Shown here one piece after another: positions 43,242 to 52,673 of a DNA stretch of 64,000 nt (within the stretch, counting starts at the first letter, position 1; the number at the start of each line of letters is the position of its first letter). Position numbers and translations under genes: made by a program. Below the pieces are notes generated by a model. It was not told where the DNA came from and did not search any database. It worked only from the letters and a program-made list of their open reading frames with translations. This stretch comes from JAVBKV01 sp031553885. Its GTDB lineage: Bacteria > Bacteroidota > Bacteroidia > Bacteroidales > Azobacteroidaceae. Location: NCBI GenBank assembly GCA_031553885.1, contig JAVBKV010000010.1, positions 1 through 64,000 of the forward strand. Reading direction: 5' to 3'.

Positions 43242-44597
43242 TTATTTGATAACGTCTTTTACCAGATCATTCAGGTAAACTTCAATGTTTGTATAGTTTT
43301 TGTTCAGTGTTTTTGCATTTCCGTCGGAGGAATCATTTAGGTTCAGCCTTTTGCTTTCTTCCCATTCATCGGGGATACCGTCTCCATCGCTGTCTTGTAG
43401 CGATGTTCCCTTTTTCAGTTTGGGCCATCCGTTCACCGACGCCTGAGAATCAATAATTCCGCTGTTTTTTCCATACGAATCTCCATGAACGGAAACTCCG
43501 GTTCCCGTACTTTGTATGATCCGGCTATCAACATCATCTCTTTTCAGTGAAGCTCCGGTTTTGGCCAGTATGTCGATGTATGCATTTTCAGCCGATTGCG
43601 TCTTACTCATGACAAAAGGAAACTCTTTATCAATACGGATTTTAGCAACTACTTCAGCCGGAGCGTCCACGCCTTTCCAGTTGTCACCGGAAACGGCATC
43701 ATTGGAAAAAACAACATTGCCTTTCAAGTAGAATTGTCCGTAGTTCCGGTTGGTCAGTATGATTGCCTTTCTATTCTTTTGCGTTGCTTGTCCGGGTTTG
43801 TAATAATTGTTTGTAACATTGAAATTACCTCCTTCCCCTCCGTATGAAGCCATGCTCCCCCAGTTATATATAATGTTGTTGCGGAAGTCGACCAGTTCTT
43901 TGCTTCTTGTCGAATGATGATACAAAGCTCCGGAGAAGTTCGGACTGAACTCGGCATTGTGAGCAAACAGATTATGATGGAAAGTCGCTTTCATTCCTCC
44001 CAGTAAAGCACCATATCCCTGAGGCTCAGACTGTCCACCAGGCTTATACAGACTTTCCGAAACAAGACACCATTGCATGGTAAAATCCGCATTGTTGTAA
44101 ATTTTCAGGTTTTCGCCGGTAGCCCAACTGAAAGAGCAATGATCAATGATAATATCCGTGTAGCCGATTGCAGTAAAGGCATTTGCATTTTTCCCTCCCC
44201 GATCTCCCAAACGGAAACGGAGAAAACGGACAATGATGTTATTGGCACGCAAATGAACCGGAGCCCCGGCGATACAAATTCCTTCACCGGGAGCCGATTG
44301 TCCGGCGATAGTCAGGTTGGGATGGAAAATTGTCAGTTCCTTTTTGAGTTGTATTGTTCCGGAAACCCGAAAGATCACCATACGGCTACCCACTGTAGAT
44401 ACCGCATTCCTGAAACTTCCGGGACCATCGTCATTGAGATTCGTTACGGCAATAACCCGTCCGTTCCGTCCTCCGGAAGTATATTTACCGAACCCGTCCG
44501 CTCCGGGAAAAGCCAGTGGTTTATCGGCTGGAGCCTGGGCCAGAACCGACATTGAAATAAAAATGAAGAACAGAATACTGAGTGCTTTCCTTGACAT
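43242..44597 (-). CDS. Secreted pectate-lyase-like (PL1) polysaccharide lyase
   Basis: ATG 44597 (MSRKALSILFFIFISMSVLAQ) gives a signal peptide; the frame extends 15 codons upstream. The protein has the AFPGADGFGKYTSGGRNG start and the right-handed parallel beta-helix ladder (IIIDHCSFSWATGENL, GALLGGMKATFHHNLFAHN) of PL1-type pectate lyases of Bacteroidota. A C-terminal DSDGDGIPDEWE segment is a calcium-binding thrombospondin-3-like motif. It would cleave polygalacturonate by beta-elimination; the GH105 enzyme could process the products. Confidence 0.88.
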   Translation of the reverse strand: MSRKALSILFFIFISMSVLAQAPADKPLAFPGADGFGKYTSGGRNGRVIAVTNLNDDGPGSFRNAVSTVGSRMVIFRVSGTIQLKKELTIFHPNLTIAGQSAPGEGICIAGAPVHLRANNIIVRFLRFRLGDRGGKNANAFTAIGYTDIIIDHCSFSWATGENLKIYNNADFTMQWCLVSESLYKPGGQSEPQGYGALLGGMKATFHHNLFAHNAEFSPNFSGALYHHSTRSKELVDFRNNIIYNWGSMASYGGEGGNFNVTNNYYKPGQATQKNRKAIILTNRNYGQFYLKGNVVFSNDAVSGDNWKGVDAPAEVVAKIRIDKEFPFVMSKTQSAENAYIDILAKTGASLKRDDVDSRIIQSTGTGVSVHGDSYGKNSGIIDSQASVNGWPKLKKGTSLQDSDGDGIPDEWEESKRLNLNDSSDGNAKTLNKNYTNIEVYLNDLVKDVIK

Positions 44598-44645
44598 ATC
44601 TCTCTTCCGAGTTTTTTTATTGTAACAACTCAGAAGAAACAATGT

Positions 44646-45788
44646 TTAGCTCATCCTGTTTTTATAATCTTCGTATCCGAACTCCCGGTACATTTCCAAT
44701 GTTCCGTTTTGTTTCCACAACGCCAGAGCCGGATGCGGGATTCCGTTAAACATGGATGTTTTTACAATGGTGTAATGAATCATATCTTCGAAAATGATCC
44801 GATCCCCGACAGATAAAGACTTTTCGAAAGACCAGTCACCCATAAAATCTCCGCTCAGACAGGAATTGCCTCCGATCCGGTAGGTTGGTTTTCCCGGAAC
44901 AGGCTCCTGATAAGCCTCCCGGATTACCGGTTTATACGGCATCTCCAGGCAATCAGGCATGTGGCAGGTAAACGAGACATCCACAATAGCTGTTTGAATC
45001 CCTTTGTTTTCCACAACATCTACCACAGTCGAGAGCAATACGCCTGTTTGCCAGACAAATGCGCTTCCCGGCTCCATTATAATTTCCAGGTTCGGGTACT
45101 TTTTCTTAAAACCGATCAATAGCCCGATCAGGTGTTCCACATCATAATCTTTCCGGGTCATCAGGTGTCCGCCACCCATGTTCAGCCATTTCACCTGAGG
45201 CAGGAAATCACCGAATTTTTCTTCCACATGAAACAACGTTCTTTCCAGGTCGTAGGAAGAAGACTCGCAAAGGGTATGAAAATGAAGACCTTCCACTCCT
45301 TCGGGCAATCTGTTTCCCAGTTGGGAACGGACGATTCCCAGGCGTGACCCGGGTGCGCAAGGATTATAAAGGTCTGTTTCCACTTTCGAATATTCAGGAT
45401 TAATCCGTAATCCGCAGGATATTTTTGAAGCATTCTTTAATGTTGCCGGATAGAATCGTTCGTACTGAGACAACGAATTAAAGGTGATATGGCTACTGTA
45501 TTGCATAATCACCGGAAAATCTTTTTCTGTGTAAGCCGGAGAAAATGTATGCGCCGGACTTCCCATCTCTTCGGATGCCAGTTGGGCCTCCCAGGGCGAA
45601 CTGGCCGTTGAATAAGGAATATATTCCCGGATAATGGGAAACGATTTCCACATGGCAAAGGCTTTGAAAGCCAGTATGATATTTACACCTGCACGTTCTT
45701 TGACGGAGCGGATCAGAGAAAGGTTATTCCGGAGAAGTTCTTCTTCCATTACGTAGCAGGGGCTGGGGATTACAGAGAAGTCAATCAT
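44646..45788 (-). CDS. nspC: Carboxynorspermidine decarboxylase
   Basis: This PLP enzyme of the alanine-racemase fold III decarboxylates carboxynorspermidine or carboxyspermidine in the alternative polyamine route of gut bacteria. It starts MIDFSVIPSPCYVMEEELL and carries the PLP-binding Lys42 in LAFKAFA, the GLHFHTLCES segment, MGGGHLMT and the EPGSAFVW phosphate site. Length (380) is normal. It lies 48 bases upstream of the PL1 gene on the same strand, with no functional link evident. Confidence 0.95.
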   Translation of the reverse strand: MIDFSVIPSPCYVMEEELLRNNLSLIRSVKERAGVNIILAFKAFAMWKSFPIIREYIPYSTASSPWEAQLASEEMGSPAHTFSPAYTEKDFPVIMQYSSHITFNSLSQYERFYPATLKNASKISCGLRINPEYSKVETDLYNPCAPGSRLGIVRSQLGNRLPEGVEGLHFHTLCESSSYDLERTLFHVEEKFGDFLPQVKWLNMGGGHLMTRKDYDVEHLIGLLIGFKKKYPNLEIIMEPGSAFVWQTGVLLSTVVDVVENKGIQTAIVDVSFTCHMPDCLEMPYKPVIREAYQEPVPGKPTYRIGGNSCLSGDFMGDWSFEKSLSVGDRIIFEDMIHYTIVKTSMFNGIPHPALALWKQNGTLEMYREFGYEDYKNRMS

Positions 45789-45813
45789 AATTGAAACTGG
45801 TTAGGATGTTTTA

Positions 45814-46185
45814 TTAAACTGCTGATCCCAAAATAATATTGGCATCGATATTTAGTTTTTGATGCATTCTACGGGCAACCTGCAATGTAGGTTCCGTTTT
45901 GCCTGTTAAGTATTCGCTTACCCGGGGAGCGCTTATTTCAAGCATTTCCGCCAAGGTTTTTTGTGATAATCCCAATTCATACATCCTTAATTTTAATACA
46001 TCAATTAAAGATGGCACTTCGATTGGAAAGTGGACCGTTTCATATTCTTCAACCAGATCCGCAAGCAAGTCTAATTCTGCAGAATCAGGATCATCAGACG
46101 GAGTATTCTCATTGACAACCTCCATGAGCTTTTCAACCCTTTTCAATATCAGCTGATATTGTTTTTCATCCTTAATCTTTGTCAT
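45814..46185 (-). CDS. higA: HigA-type antitoxin (XRE family)
   Basis: ATG 46185 (MTKIKDEKQYQLIL) gives 123 residues; the frame extends to a TTG at 46200. The N-terminal half is acidic and probably binds the toxin, and the C-terminal half is a helix-turn-helix (LGLSQKTLAEMLEISAPRVSEYLTGK). The gene follows the toxin gene by 15 bases, the toxin-first order typical of higBA. It should neutralise HigB and repress the shared promoter at 46513-46520. Confidence 0.88.
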   Translation of the reverse strand: MTKIKDEKQYQLILKRVEKLMEVVNENTPSDDPDSAELDLLADLVEEYETVHFPIEVPSLIDVLKLRMYELGLSQKTLAEMLEISAPRVSEYLTGKTEPTLQVARRMHQKLNIDANIILGSAV

Positions 46186-46200
46186 CTTTTTATAAATCAA

Positions 46201-46494
46201 TCAAATAGTTGAACAATCGATTCTTTCATACTCTTCATGCGTACCAATAAAACGGATGTACATAATTTTTTGTGAAAAGAGAATTTTTGCCACCAACCGG
46301 TAATGGTTACCTTTTATATTAAAAACATAACGTTGATTACCCACATAATCTACATTGCTAAATGTATTTCGAATTTCTTGTAAATTCGTCCATTCTTCTG
46401 ACTTCGAGATATGATACCAATTTTGAAGCGCAACGGTCGCATCTACATGTTTTTTCCAGAATTCTGCAAGGGTTCGGTGTGCTATGATTCTCAT
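46201..46494 (-). CDS. higB: HigB-type toxin (mRNA interferase)
   Basis: The 97-residue basic protein matches the HigB_toxin (PF09907) pattern: MRIIAHRTLAEFWKKH, then ALQNWYHISKSEEW, then NVDYVGNQRYVFNIKGNHYRLVAKI and the C-terminal FIGTHEEYERID. It would cleave mRNA on the ribosome when HigA is degraded. It has its own promoter with a 13-base leader. The pair sits between housekeeping genes, without other mobile genes. Confidence 0.92.
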   Translation of the reverse strand: MRIIAHRTLAEFWKKHVDATVALQNWYHISKSEEWTNLQEIRNTFSNVDYVGNQRYVFNIKGNHYRLVAKILFSQKIMYIRFIGTHEEYERIDCSTI

Positions 46495-46512
46495 CGATCG
46501 AAATATTTACTA

Positions 46513-46520
46513 CAAAGATA
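46513..46520 (-). promoter_or_regulatory. -7 box of higBA
   Basis: TATCTTTG on the minus strand (CAAAGATA on plus), 18 bases upstream of ATG 46494; the site where a HigA operator would be expected. Confidence 0.6.
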
Positions 46521-46564
46521 AAATGAAAAATTTGATTTTCAAAATAAAATTACAGTATTCGTAT

Positions 46565-48892
46565 TTAAATAAGTGTAAATTTAGCAAACTTAAGCAATAG
46601 TTGTTTTTTTCCAAGGTTTTCGAATTCGACTGTAGCTTTGGCGTTTTCATTAGCTCCTTCAAAAGCCAATACTTTACCGATGCCGAAGCGTTCGTGCCGG
46701 ATCGTATCTCCAACTTTCAGGTCGTACTGATTGGGAGCATTTGATGTTATTTTAGGTATAGCAGGAGAGGAAACCGTTTTCTCGATGCGAGTCAGTTTCT
46801 TCGGTTGAGTAAACAGGGGCGTCGCCTCCGGTTTATTTTCCCAGGGACGCTGGAATGTTTCGGAACGGGGAATCCGGGATTCGAAGTGTGACCTACTACC
46901 GGAATCCTGTGATTCGAATGCAATATCTAAAGGCAGTTTCAGGTACTCTTTATCTATATCTTTTATGAAACGGCTCGGGGACGACATCCGGGACTGTCCG
47001 TTCTGAAAACGGCTTTTGGAATATGTTAAAATGCAGTTTTCTTCCGAACGGGTGATTGCTACGTAAAACAAACGTCGCTCTTCCTCGATTTCCCTCTCGC
47101 TGTTTTTACTCAGTTGGGATGGAAAGAGATCTTCTTCCAATCCGACAACAAATACATTCTTGAATTCCAATCCTTTTGCAGCATGAACGGTCATCATCGT
47201 TACCCGGTCGGATTGTTCTCCTTTTTCCGTATCCTGATCGGTCATTAATGAAATTTCAGCTAAGAAGTCTCCCAGTTTTATACCTTCAATGCCTTCTTCC
47301 CGGCGATTCGACACAAACTCATATAAACTATTGACCAATTCCTCAACATTCTGGATTCGGCTCAGCCCTTCCGGCGTTTTATCCTGGTACAGTTCGGTGA
47401 TCAGTCCGGTCTCCCGGATAACGGCTTCTCCCAACTCGTAAGCATCTTTCGACACGTAGTCTTTTCTGAATTGCTCGATGAGAGACCGGAATCCGGCCAG
47501 TTTGGCTGCGGTTCCACTGTTTATATTCAGGTTGTATTGCTGCGGATCGGACAAAACAGACCACAAGCTGGTGCCGGACTCCGTCGCAGCAGCAATGATC
47601 TTATTTAATGTGGTGTCCCCGATCCCCCGGGTAGGATAATTGATAATCCGTTTGAAAGCCTCTTCATCGTCCGGATTGGATATCAGGCGGAAGTAAGAGA
47701 TCACGTCTTTTACTTCTTTCCGTTGGAAAAAAGAAAGCCCTCCATAAATGACATAAGGAATGTTTCTTTTCCGCAAAGCCTCCTCGAAAATCCGGCTTTG
47801 AGCATTAGTCCGGTATAAAATAGCAAATTCGCTGTAACCATAGTGATGCAACATACGCATTTCTGCAATCCGGCTGGCGACTGCGTAACCTTCTTCATAG
47901 TCGGAATAAGCACCGATAACCTGAATCCGGTCTCCCAGTTGCTTTTCGGAAAATACCGTTTTTTTGATTTGCTCCTTATTTTTATGAATCAGCGAATTAG
48001 CTGCATTCACAATGGTCTGGGTAGAACGGTAGTTTTGTTCTAATTTAAATAATTTACTTTCAGGATAAATCTTTCTGAAATTCAGGATATTCCCGATATT
48101 AGCCCCCCGGAACGAATAAATGCTTTGGGCGTCATCGCCTACGACACAAACCCGGTGATGTTCCGCGGCCAGTTGCGTGACAATTTCATGCTGAACGGCA
48201 TTCGTATCCTGATACTCATCGACCAGTATAAAACGGAATTGATTTCGATAACGGGCGATTACTTCCGGAAATTCACGGAACAGCAAATGGGTATAAAGCA
48301 ATAAATCATCAAAATCCATGACACCGGAAGTCCTGCAACGATTCCAGTAAGTCATATAAATATCGCGTGTAGCCGGTCTTTTGGACCGGAGATCATCCTC
48401 CAGCAGCTCTTTATCTGTAGCATATTGCTGAGGAGTAATCAAGGCGTTTTTAGCTTTTGAAATCCGGCTCTGGATCAAGGACGGTTTGTAAATTTTATCG
48501 TCCAAAGCCATTTCCTTGATAATCCCTTTGACCAGGTTTTTAGAATCCTGCGCATCATAAATGGTAAAATCAGAACGGAAACCGATTTTATCGGCCTCCC
48601 TCCTTAGTATTTTAGAGAAAACAGAGTGGAAAGTTCCCATCCACAACCGGCGGGACGTATCTTCATCAATGATCCGGGCAATCCTGGATTTCATTTCCCG
48701 GGCAGCTTTATTAGTAAAAGTCAAAGCCAGAACATTATAAGGAGAAATGCCGTTTTTCAGCAGATAAGCAATTTTATAGGTAAGTACACGTGTTTTACCA
48801 GAGCCTGCGCCGGCAATTACCAGCGAAGGCCCTTCGTTGTACAAAACAGCTTCCCGCTGGCTTTCGTTCAGTTCGATCAAGAAATTATCCAT
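46565..48892 (-). CDS. pcrA: UvrD/PcrA-family DNA helicase
   Basis: Superfamily 1A 3'-5' helicase of 775 residues with motif Q (LNESQREAV), Walker A AGAGSGKT (27-34), motif II VDEYQDT, motif III GDDAQSIYSFRGA, and motifs IV-VI (LEQNYRSTQ, TVHAAKGLEF, FYVAITRSEE). The C-terminal region (about 720-775) includes the VGDTIRHERFGIGKVLAFEG Tudor-like fold of PcrA that contacts RNA polymerase. It acts in repair and in clearing recombination intermediates. It is the last gene of the minus-strand cluster from coaBC. Confidence 0.93.
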   Translation of the reverse strand: MDNFLIELNESQREAVLYNEGPSLVIAGAGSGKTRVLTYKIAYLLKNGISPYNVLALTFTNKAAREMKSRIARIIDEDTSRRLWMGTFHSVFSKILRREADKIGFRSDFTIYDAQDSKNLVKGIIKEMALDDKIYKPSLIQSRISKAKNALITPQQYATDKELLEDDLRSKRPATRDIYMTYWNRCRTSGVMDFDDLLLYTHLLFREFPEVIARYRNQFRFILVDEYQDTNAVQHEIVTQLAAEHHRVCVVGDDAQSIYSFRGANIGNILNFRKIYPESKLFKLEQNYRSTQTIVNAANSLIHKNKEQIKKTVFSEKQLGDRIQVIGAYSDYEEGYAVASRIAEMRMLHHYGYSEFAILYRTNAQSRIFEEALRKRNIPYVIYGGLSFFQRKEVKDVISYFRLISNPDDEEAFKRIINYPTRGIGDTTLNKIIAAATESGTSLWSVLSDPQQYNLNINSGTAAKLAGFRSLIEQFRKDYVSKDAYELGEAVIRETGLITELYQDKTPEGLSRIQNVEELVNSLYEFVSNRREEGIEGIKLGDFLAEISLMTDQDTEKGEQSDRVTMMTVHAAKGLEFKNVFVVGLEEDLFPSQLSKNSEREIEEERRLFYVAITRSEENCILTYSKSRFQNGQSRMSSPSRFIKDIDKEYLKLPLDIAFESQDSGSRSHFESRIPRSETFQRPWENKPEATPLFTQPKKLTRIEKTVSSPAIPKITSNAPNQYDLKVGDTIRHERFGIGKVLAFEGANENAKATVEFENLGKKQLLLKFAKFTLI

Positions 48893-48912
48893 TGTTGGGG
48901 AGGGGGTAAAAT

Positions 48913-48949
48913 TCTTAAGATCCTTAAAGTCCTTGAGGACCTTAAAAAA
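48913..48949. repeat. Imperfect 9-bp tandem repeat
   Basis: Four diverged copies of a CCTTAAAGT-like unit between ridA and pcrA. The function is unknown. Confidence 0.4.
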
Positions 48950-49327
48950 TTAGAGAACTACGATAACCTCAATTTCTACTAACCCGTTTTTTGGCAACGT
49001 TTTCACCGCTACCGCCGAACGGGCCGGATAAGGTTGTTGAAAATGTTTTCCATAAATTTCATTCATTGCTGCAAAATCAGCCATATCAGCCAGAAAAACA
49101 GTAGTTTTCACCACATTCTCCAGTGTAGCTCCGGCTTCTTGTAATACAGCCCGGATATTGTTGAAAATTTGTTCGGTTTGTTCCTTGGCTCCACCCGGAA
49201 CAAAATTACCAGTTGCAGGATCAATTCCCAATTGTCCGGAAGCAAACAACAGATTGCCCACCTGTACAGCCTGGCTGTACGGTCCGATGGCAGCCGGAGC
49301 GTTAGTAGTTGAAATTACTTTCTTCAT
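48950..49327 (-). CDS. ridA: RidA-family reactive intermediate deaminase
   Basis: The 125-residue protein (ATG 49327; a second ATG lies two codons upstream at 49333) has the YjgF/YER057c/UK114 pattern: APAAIGPYSQAVQVGNLLFASGQ, the catalytic Arg in PARSAVAVKTLP, and an EIEV-type C-terminus. It hydrolyses enamine/imine intermediates formed by PLP enzymes. It lies between rlmB and pcrA in the minus-strand cluster. Confidence 0.95.
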   Translation of the reverse strand: MKKVISTTNAPAAIGPYSQAVQVGNLLFASGQLGIDPATGNFVPGGAKEQTEQIFNNIRAVLQEAGATLENVVKTTVFLADMADFAAMNEIYGKHFQQPYPARSAVAVKTLPKNGLVEIEVIVVL

Positions 49328-49360
49328 TTTCATTGATTTAAATTATTGGCTTAAAATCAG

Positions 49361-50095
49361 TTATTTTCGTTGTCTTACGACCTCATACATCAAAACGGCG
49401 GCGGCGGCCGAAACATTCAATGAAGCAATGGTTCCCAGAACCGGAATTGCAACCATTTCATCACAAATTCTCAGGTTATCAGCAGAAATCCCCATATCTT
49501 CTCCCCCCATGACCAGGGCAACCGGAGTGGTATAATCGACAACCGTGTAATCGTTCTCTGCTTTTTCAGTTGCCGCAACCACTTTATAACCACAGTTTTT
49601 CAGGAATTTAATCGCTTCTGTGATACTTGTTTCTTTACAAACCGGGAGGGTGTGCAGAGCACCGGCAGAAGTTTTGACAGCATCCGCATTCACCGACACA
49701 CTGTTGCGTGAGGGAATCACGATAGCATCGACCCCGGCACATTCACAAGTACGGGCAATCGCACCGAAATTACGGACATCCGTCACTCCGTCCAGCAATA
49801 CAATGAATGGATTTTTTCCTTCTTCATATAAAAAAGGTACAATATCTTCCAGTTTCTGATAGGTCACAGCTGAAATAAAAGCGATGACCCCCTGGTGATT
49901 TTTACGGGTCAGCCGGTCCAGTTTTTCCTGAGGAACCCGTTGTAACGGGATATTTGTGTTCCGTACGATCTGGAATAGTTCCCGGGAAAGATCGCCCTGC
50001 AAATCTCTTTTCATTAATATTTTATCCACTTCTTTCCCGGCCTGTATGGCTTCTATAACGGCACGCGTGCCGAAAATCATTTCACTTTCCTTCAT
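49361..50095 (-). CDS. rlmB: 23S rRNA guanosine-2'-O-methyltransferase
   Basis: A SpoU/TrmH-family (SPOUT) methyltransferase of 244 residues with the N-terminal substrate-binding domain (FGTRAVIEAIQAG) and the knot motifs (LLDGVTDVRNFGAIARTCECAG, MGGEDMGIS, IPVLGTIASLNVSAAAAVLMYE). RlmB modifies G2251 of 23S rRNA in E. coli numbering. Its start overlaps the recN stop by 4 bases, showing translational coupling. Confidence 0.92.
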   Translation of the reverse strand: MKESEMIFGTRAVIEAIQAGKEVDKILMKRDLQGDLSRELFQIVRNTNIPLQRVPQEKLDRLTRKNHQGVIAFISAVTYQKLEDIVPFLYEEGKNPFIVLLDGVTDVRNFGAIARTCECAGVDAIVIPSRNSVSVNADAVKTSAGALHTLPVCKETSITEAIKFLKNCGYKVVAATEKAENDYTVVDYTTPVALVMGGEDMGISADNLRICDEMVAIPVLGTIASLNVSAAAAVLMYEVVRQRK

Positions 50096-51747
50096 TTTAA
50101 TAATAATTTAGCATGTTCCAATGCGGCTTCTGTAAGTTCCGTGCCGCTCAGCATCTGGGCAATCTCCCGGATCCGTTCTTCTCCGGATAATTTACGGATA
50201 TGAGTTTCTGTTGTATCCTGAGTATCGTTCTTATAGACAAAATAATGATTTTTTCCCTGCGCTGCAATCTGAGGCAGGTGCGTAATTGCAATTACCTGCA
50301 TCACCTTTCCCAGCTCGTGCATAATTCGTCCCATTTTATCAGAAACTTCACCGGAAACACCGGTATCTATTTCATCAAAAATGATGCTGGGAAGAGCCAT
50401 TGCTCCTGCAATCAATGCTTTTATACCCAACATCAGACGGGAAATTTCTCCTCCGGAAGCTGTCTGGGCTACCGGTTTTAGTACTCCGTTTTTATTCGCT
50501 GAAAACAAAAAGCAGATGTCATCCACACCGGTTGCATCAGGCTGTTCCCTGAGTGTCATTTCACAAGAAAACTGCATGTTCGGCATACCCAGCACACTGA
50601 CTTTGCGTACCAGTTCCTGTTCCAGCCTTGTTGCTGTGTTTTTTCTCGTAACAGTCAATTGACCAGCCAATTGCCAGACGTTCTGCAAGGCGCTTTCACT
50701 TTCTTTTTGCAGTTCAGCCAGTTGTTCGTCAAAACGATTGATTTCCTGTAGTTTTTTACTGATCTCATTATACAGATCAATTAGCGCTTCCACTGAATCA
50801 ACCTTGTGCTTTTTTTGCAGGGAATACAACAGATCCAAGCGTTCATTGACCCATTGCAGGCGTTCCGGATCCAGTTCAAGTTTCTCCTGTTGGGCTCCCA
50901 GTTCCTGGCTCAGGTCTTTCAAATCCAGGTAAGCCGTTTGCAACCGCTCGGTCATTTCAAGAGCATGGGGATATAGATTAACCAATCCTTGTGAAGTATT
51001 CAACGAATCTTTCAATGCAGAAATAACGCCACGGTCATCGTCTGACAACGTTTGATAAATGCGGTAAATTCCGTTTTTGATATCTTCAATATGGGAAAGA
51101 GTCTCCGACTCCGCTTCTAACTCTGCCTGTTCTCCGGGCTTCAGATTCGCTTCCTCCAACTGTCCGAACTGAAATCGCAGGTAGTCCTCTTCCGATGCAT
51201 CCTGATCCATTTTCTGTTTCAGTTCCTTCAATTGTTTTCCAATCGAAGCATATACATAATAAGCTGACTGATACTGCTTTATCAATTTTTTGTTTCCCGC
51301 CAGGACATCCAGCACCTGCAATTGAAACCGGTTATCTCCCAGCATCAGGTTCTGATGTTGAGAATGAATGTCGATCAAATGAGATCCCAATTCTTTCAGA
51401 TCATTGAGTGATACGGGAGTATCGTTGATAAATGCCCTGGACTTTCCGGAAGACCATAATTCCCTGCGCAAGATGCAATGTGTGGCATCGTATTCCAATT
51501 CCCTTTCTTCAAAAAAAGATTGCAACTGATAAGAAGAAATGTTGAAAACACCTTCTATCAAGCATTTATCTTCATTTTGTTTGATCGATTTGCTATCGGC
51601 CCTTTGACCCAGAATCAGGGAGATTGCTCCTAATATAATGGATTTTCCAGCTCCCGTTTCTCCTGTCATTACGGAGAATCCATTGGAAAAATCAATTTCC
51701 AGCCGGGAAATCAATGCATAATTTTGAATGGTCAGTGAAGCAAGCAT
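50092..51747 (-). CDS. recN: DNA repair protein RecN
   Basis: An SMC-like ATPase of 551 residues: Walker A GETGAGKS (29-36), long central coiled coil (about 160-370), signature region ASGGEISRLMLGIKAL, Walker B IIFDEIDTGVSG, and H-loop ITHLPQIAAQG. RecN gathers broken DNA ends for recombination repair. It lies 15 bases after the DUF4835 gene in the same operon. Confidence 0.97.
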   Translation of the reverse strand: MLASLTIQNYALISRLEIDFSNGFSVMTGETGAGKSIILGAISLILGQRADSKSIKQNEDKCLIEGVFNISSYQLQSFFEERELEYDATHCILRRELWSSGKSRAFINDTPVSLNDLKELGSHLIDIHSQHQNLMLGDNRFQLQVLDVLAGNKKLIKQYQSAYYVYASIGKQLKELKQKMDQDASEEDYLRFQFGQLEEANLKPGEQAELEAESETLSHIEDIKNGIYRIYQTLSDDDRGVISALKDSLNTSQGLVNLYPHALEMTERLQTAYLDLKDLSQELGAQQEKLELDPERLQWVNERLDLLYSLQKKHKVDSVEALIDLYNEISKKLQEINRFDEQLAELQKESESALQNVWQLAGQLTVTRKNTATRLEQELVRKVSVLGMPNMQFSCEMTLREQPDATGVDDICFLFSANKNGVLKPVAQTASGGEISRLMLGIKALIAGAMALPSIIFDEIDTGVSGEVSDKMGRIMHELGKVMQVIAITHLPQIAAQGKNHYFVYKNDTQDTTETHIRKLSGEERIREIAQMLSGTELTEAALEHAKLLLK

Positions 51748-51762
51748 AATGTTGTGGATCGT

Positions 51763-52662
51763 TTATTTTTTCAAAGGCTCCAGTTGGCCGGACTGTGTAG
51801 GATATACACTTTTCAGCATGTCGTATATTTCTTTTTTTTCCTCGGCAGTTGCTTTACTTGCCAGGGAGACCACCTCATCCAGTTTGCTGTCGGAAAACAT
51901 CTGGATCAGGATGGAAGAATTACGGATACTTCGCAGGTCTTTCAATACCGGTAGTGCAGTCAAAATTGTTGTTCTTCCGCGATCCGGATTGGCAGCCATT
52001 TCGTCCAGGCCTTTGCGGTGATAGGTATACCATAATTCCCGGTAAGCCTTTAATGACTCATCGGTAAGAGCAGTAATAATGGCATGCCTGTTTTTCGGAT
52101 CATCAAATGCTTCCCAGCCTTTCCATGCCGAATTTCCCTGGGCCTGCATGGATATGGTTTGCGCCTGACGGAAGAAGACACCACCTCCCATAGGAGAAAA
52201 ACTATCGAAGTCCAATCCGAGGATCAGGTTACAATAAAATGCAGTGACTGCAACCAGGTTACTTTCAATAACTCCCTGAACAAATTCTATCGGAGCATTT
52301 TCTGTATATTCGAATTCGAGTTTAGTATCACGAAAATTGAGGATATTGGTGGAATAAGAAGAATTATAAACCGGACGACGGGCCTGAACAAAAAGTTCTG
52401 CAGTAAACATGTTATCGGACGGTTGAGTAATTATTGTCAGTGAAAAAGTACAATCAATCCGTTCATTGGTAGCAAAGGACGAGTTACTCCATTTCTGGGC
52501 ATTGATGAATTGATTCAACGCTTTTTCCATGGAGGTGAAAATATTTTTATTGGTTGTTTGTATCCGGTCGCTGTTGACCGTTACTTTCGCATTCAGTTCC
52601 TGCGCCTCCGTTTGAAATACGAAAGCGAAAAGAAGAACCAACAATACAATCCATTTACTCAT
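51763..52662 (-). CDS. DUF4835 / PorD-like secreted protein
   Basis: A signal peptide (ending FQTEAQ) precedes a beta-rich N-terminal domain (LNAKVTVNSDRIQ, with periodic strand patterns to about residue 150) and a helical C-terminal part. The protein matches the DUF4835 family, some members of which are annotated as PorD of the type IX secretion system. Function in secretion is not proved by this sequence. It lies between coaBC and recN, a conserved order as far as I recall. Confidence 0.85.
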   Translation of the reverse strand: MSKWIVLLVLLFAFVFQTEAQELNAKVTVNSDRIQTTNKNIFTSMEKALNQFINAQKWSNSSFATNERIDCTFSLTIITQPSDNMFTAELFVQARRPVYNSSYSTNILNFRDTKLEFEYTENAPIEFVQGVIESNLVAVTAFYCNLILGLDFDSFSPMGGGVFFRQAQTISMQAQGNSAWKGWEAFDDPKNRHAIITALTDESLKAYRELWYTYHRKGLDEMAANPDRGRTTILTALPVLKDLRSIRNSSILIQMFSDSKLDEVVSLASKATAEEKKEIYDMLKSVYPTQSGQLEPLKK

Positions 52663-52673
52663 TTATTTTTGTT

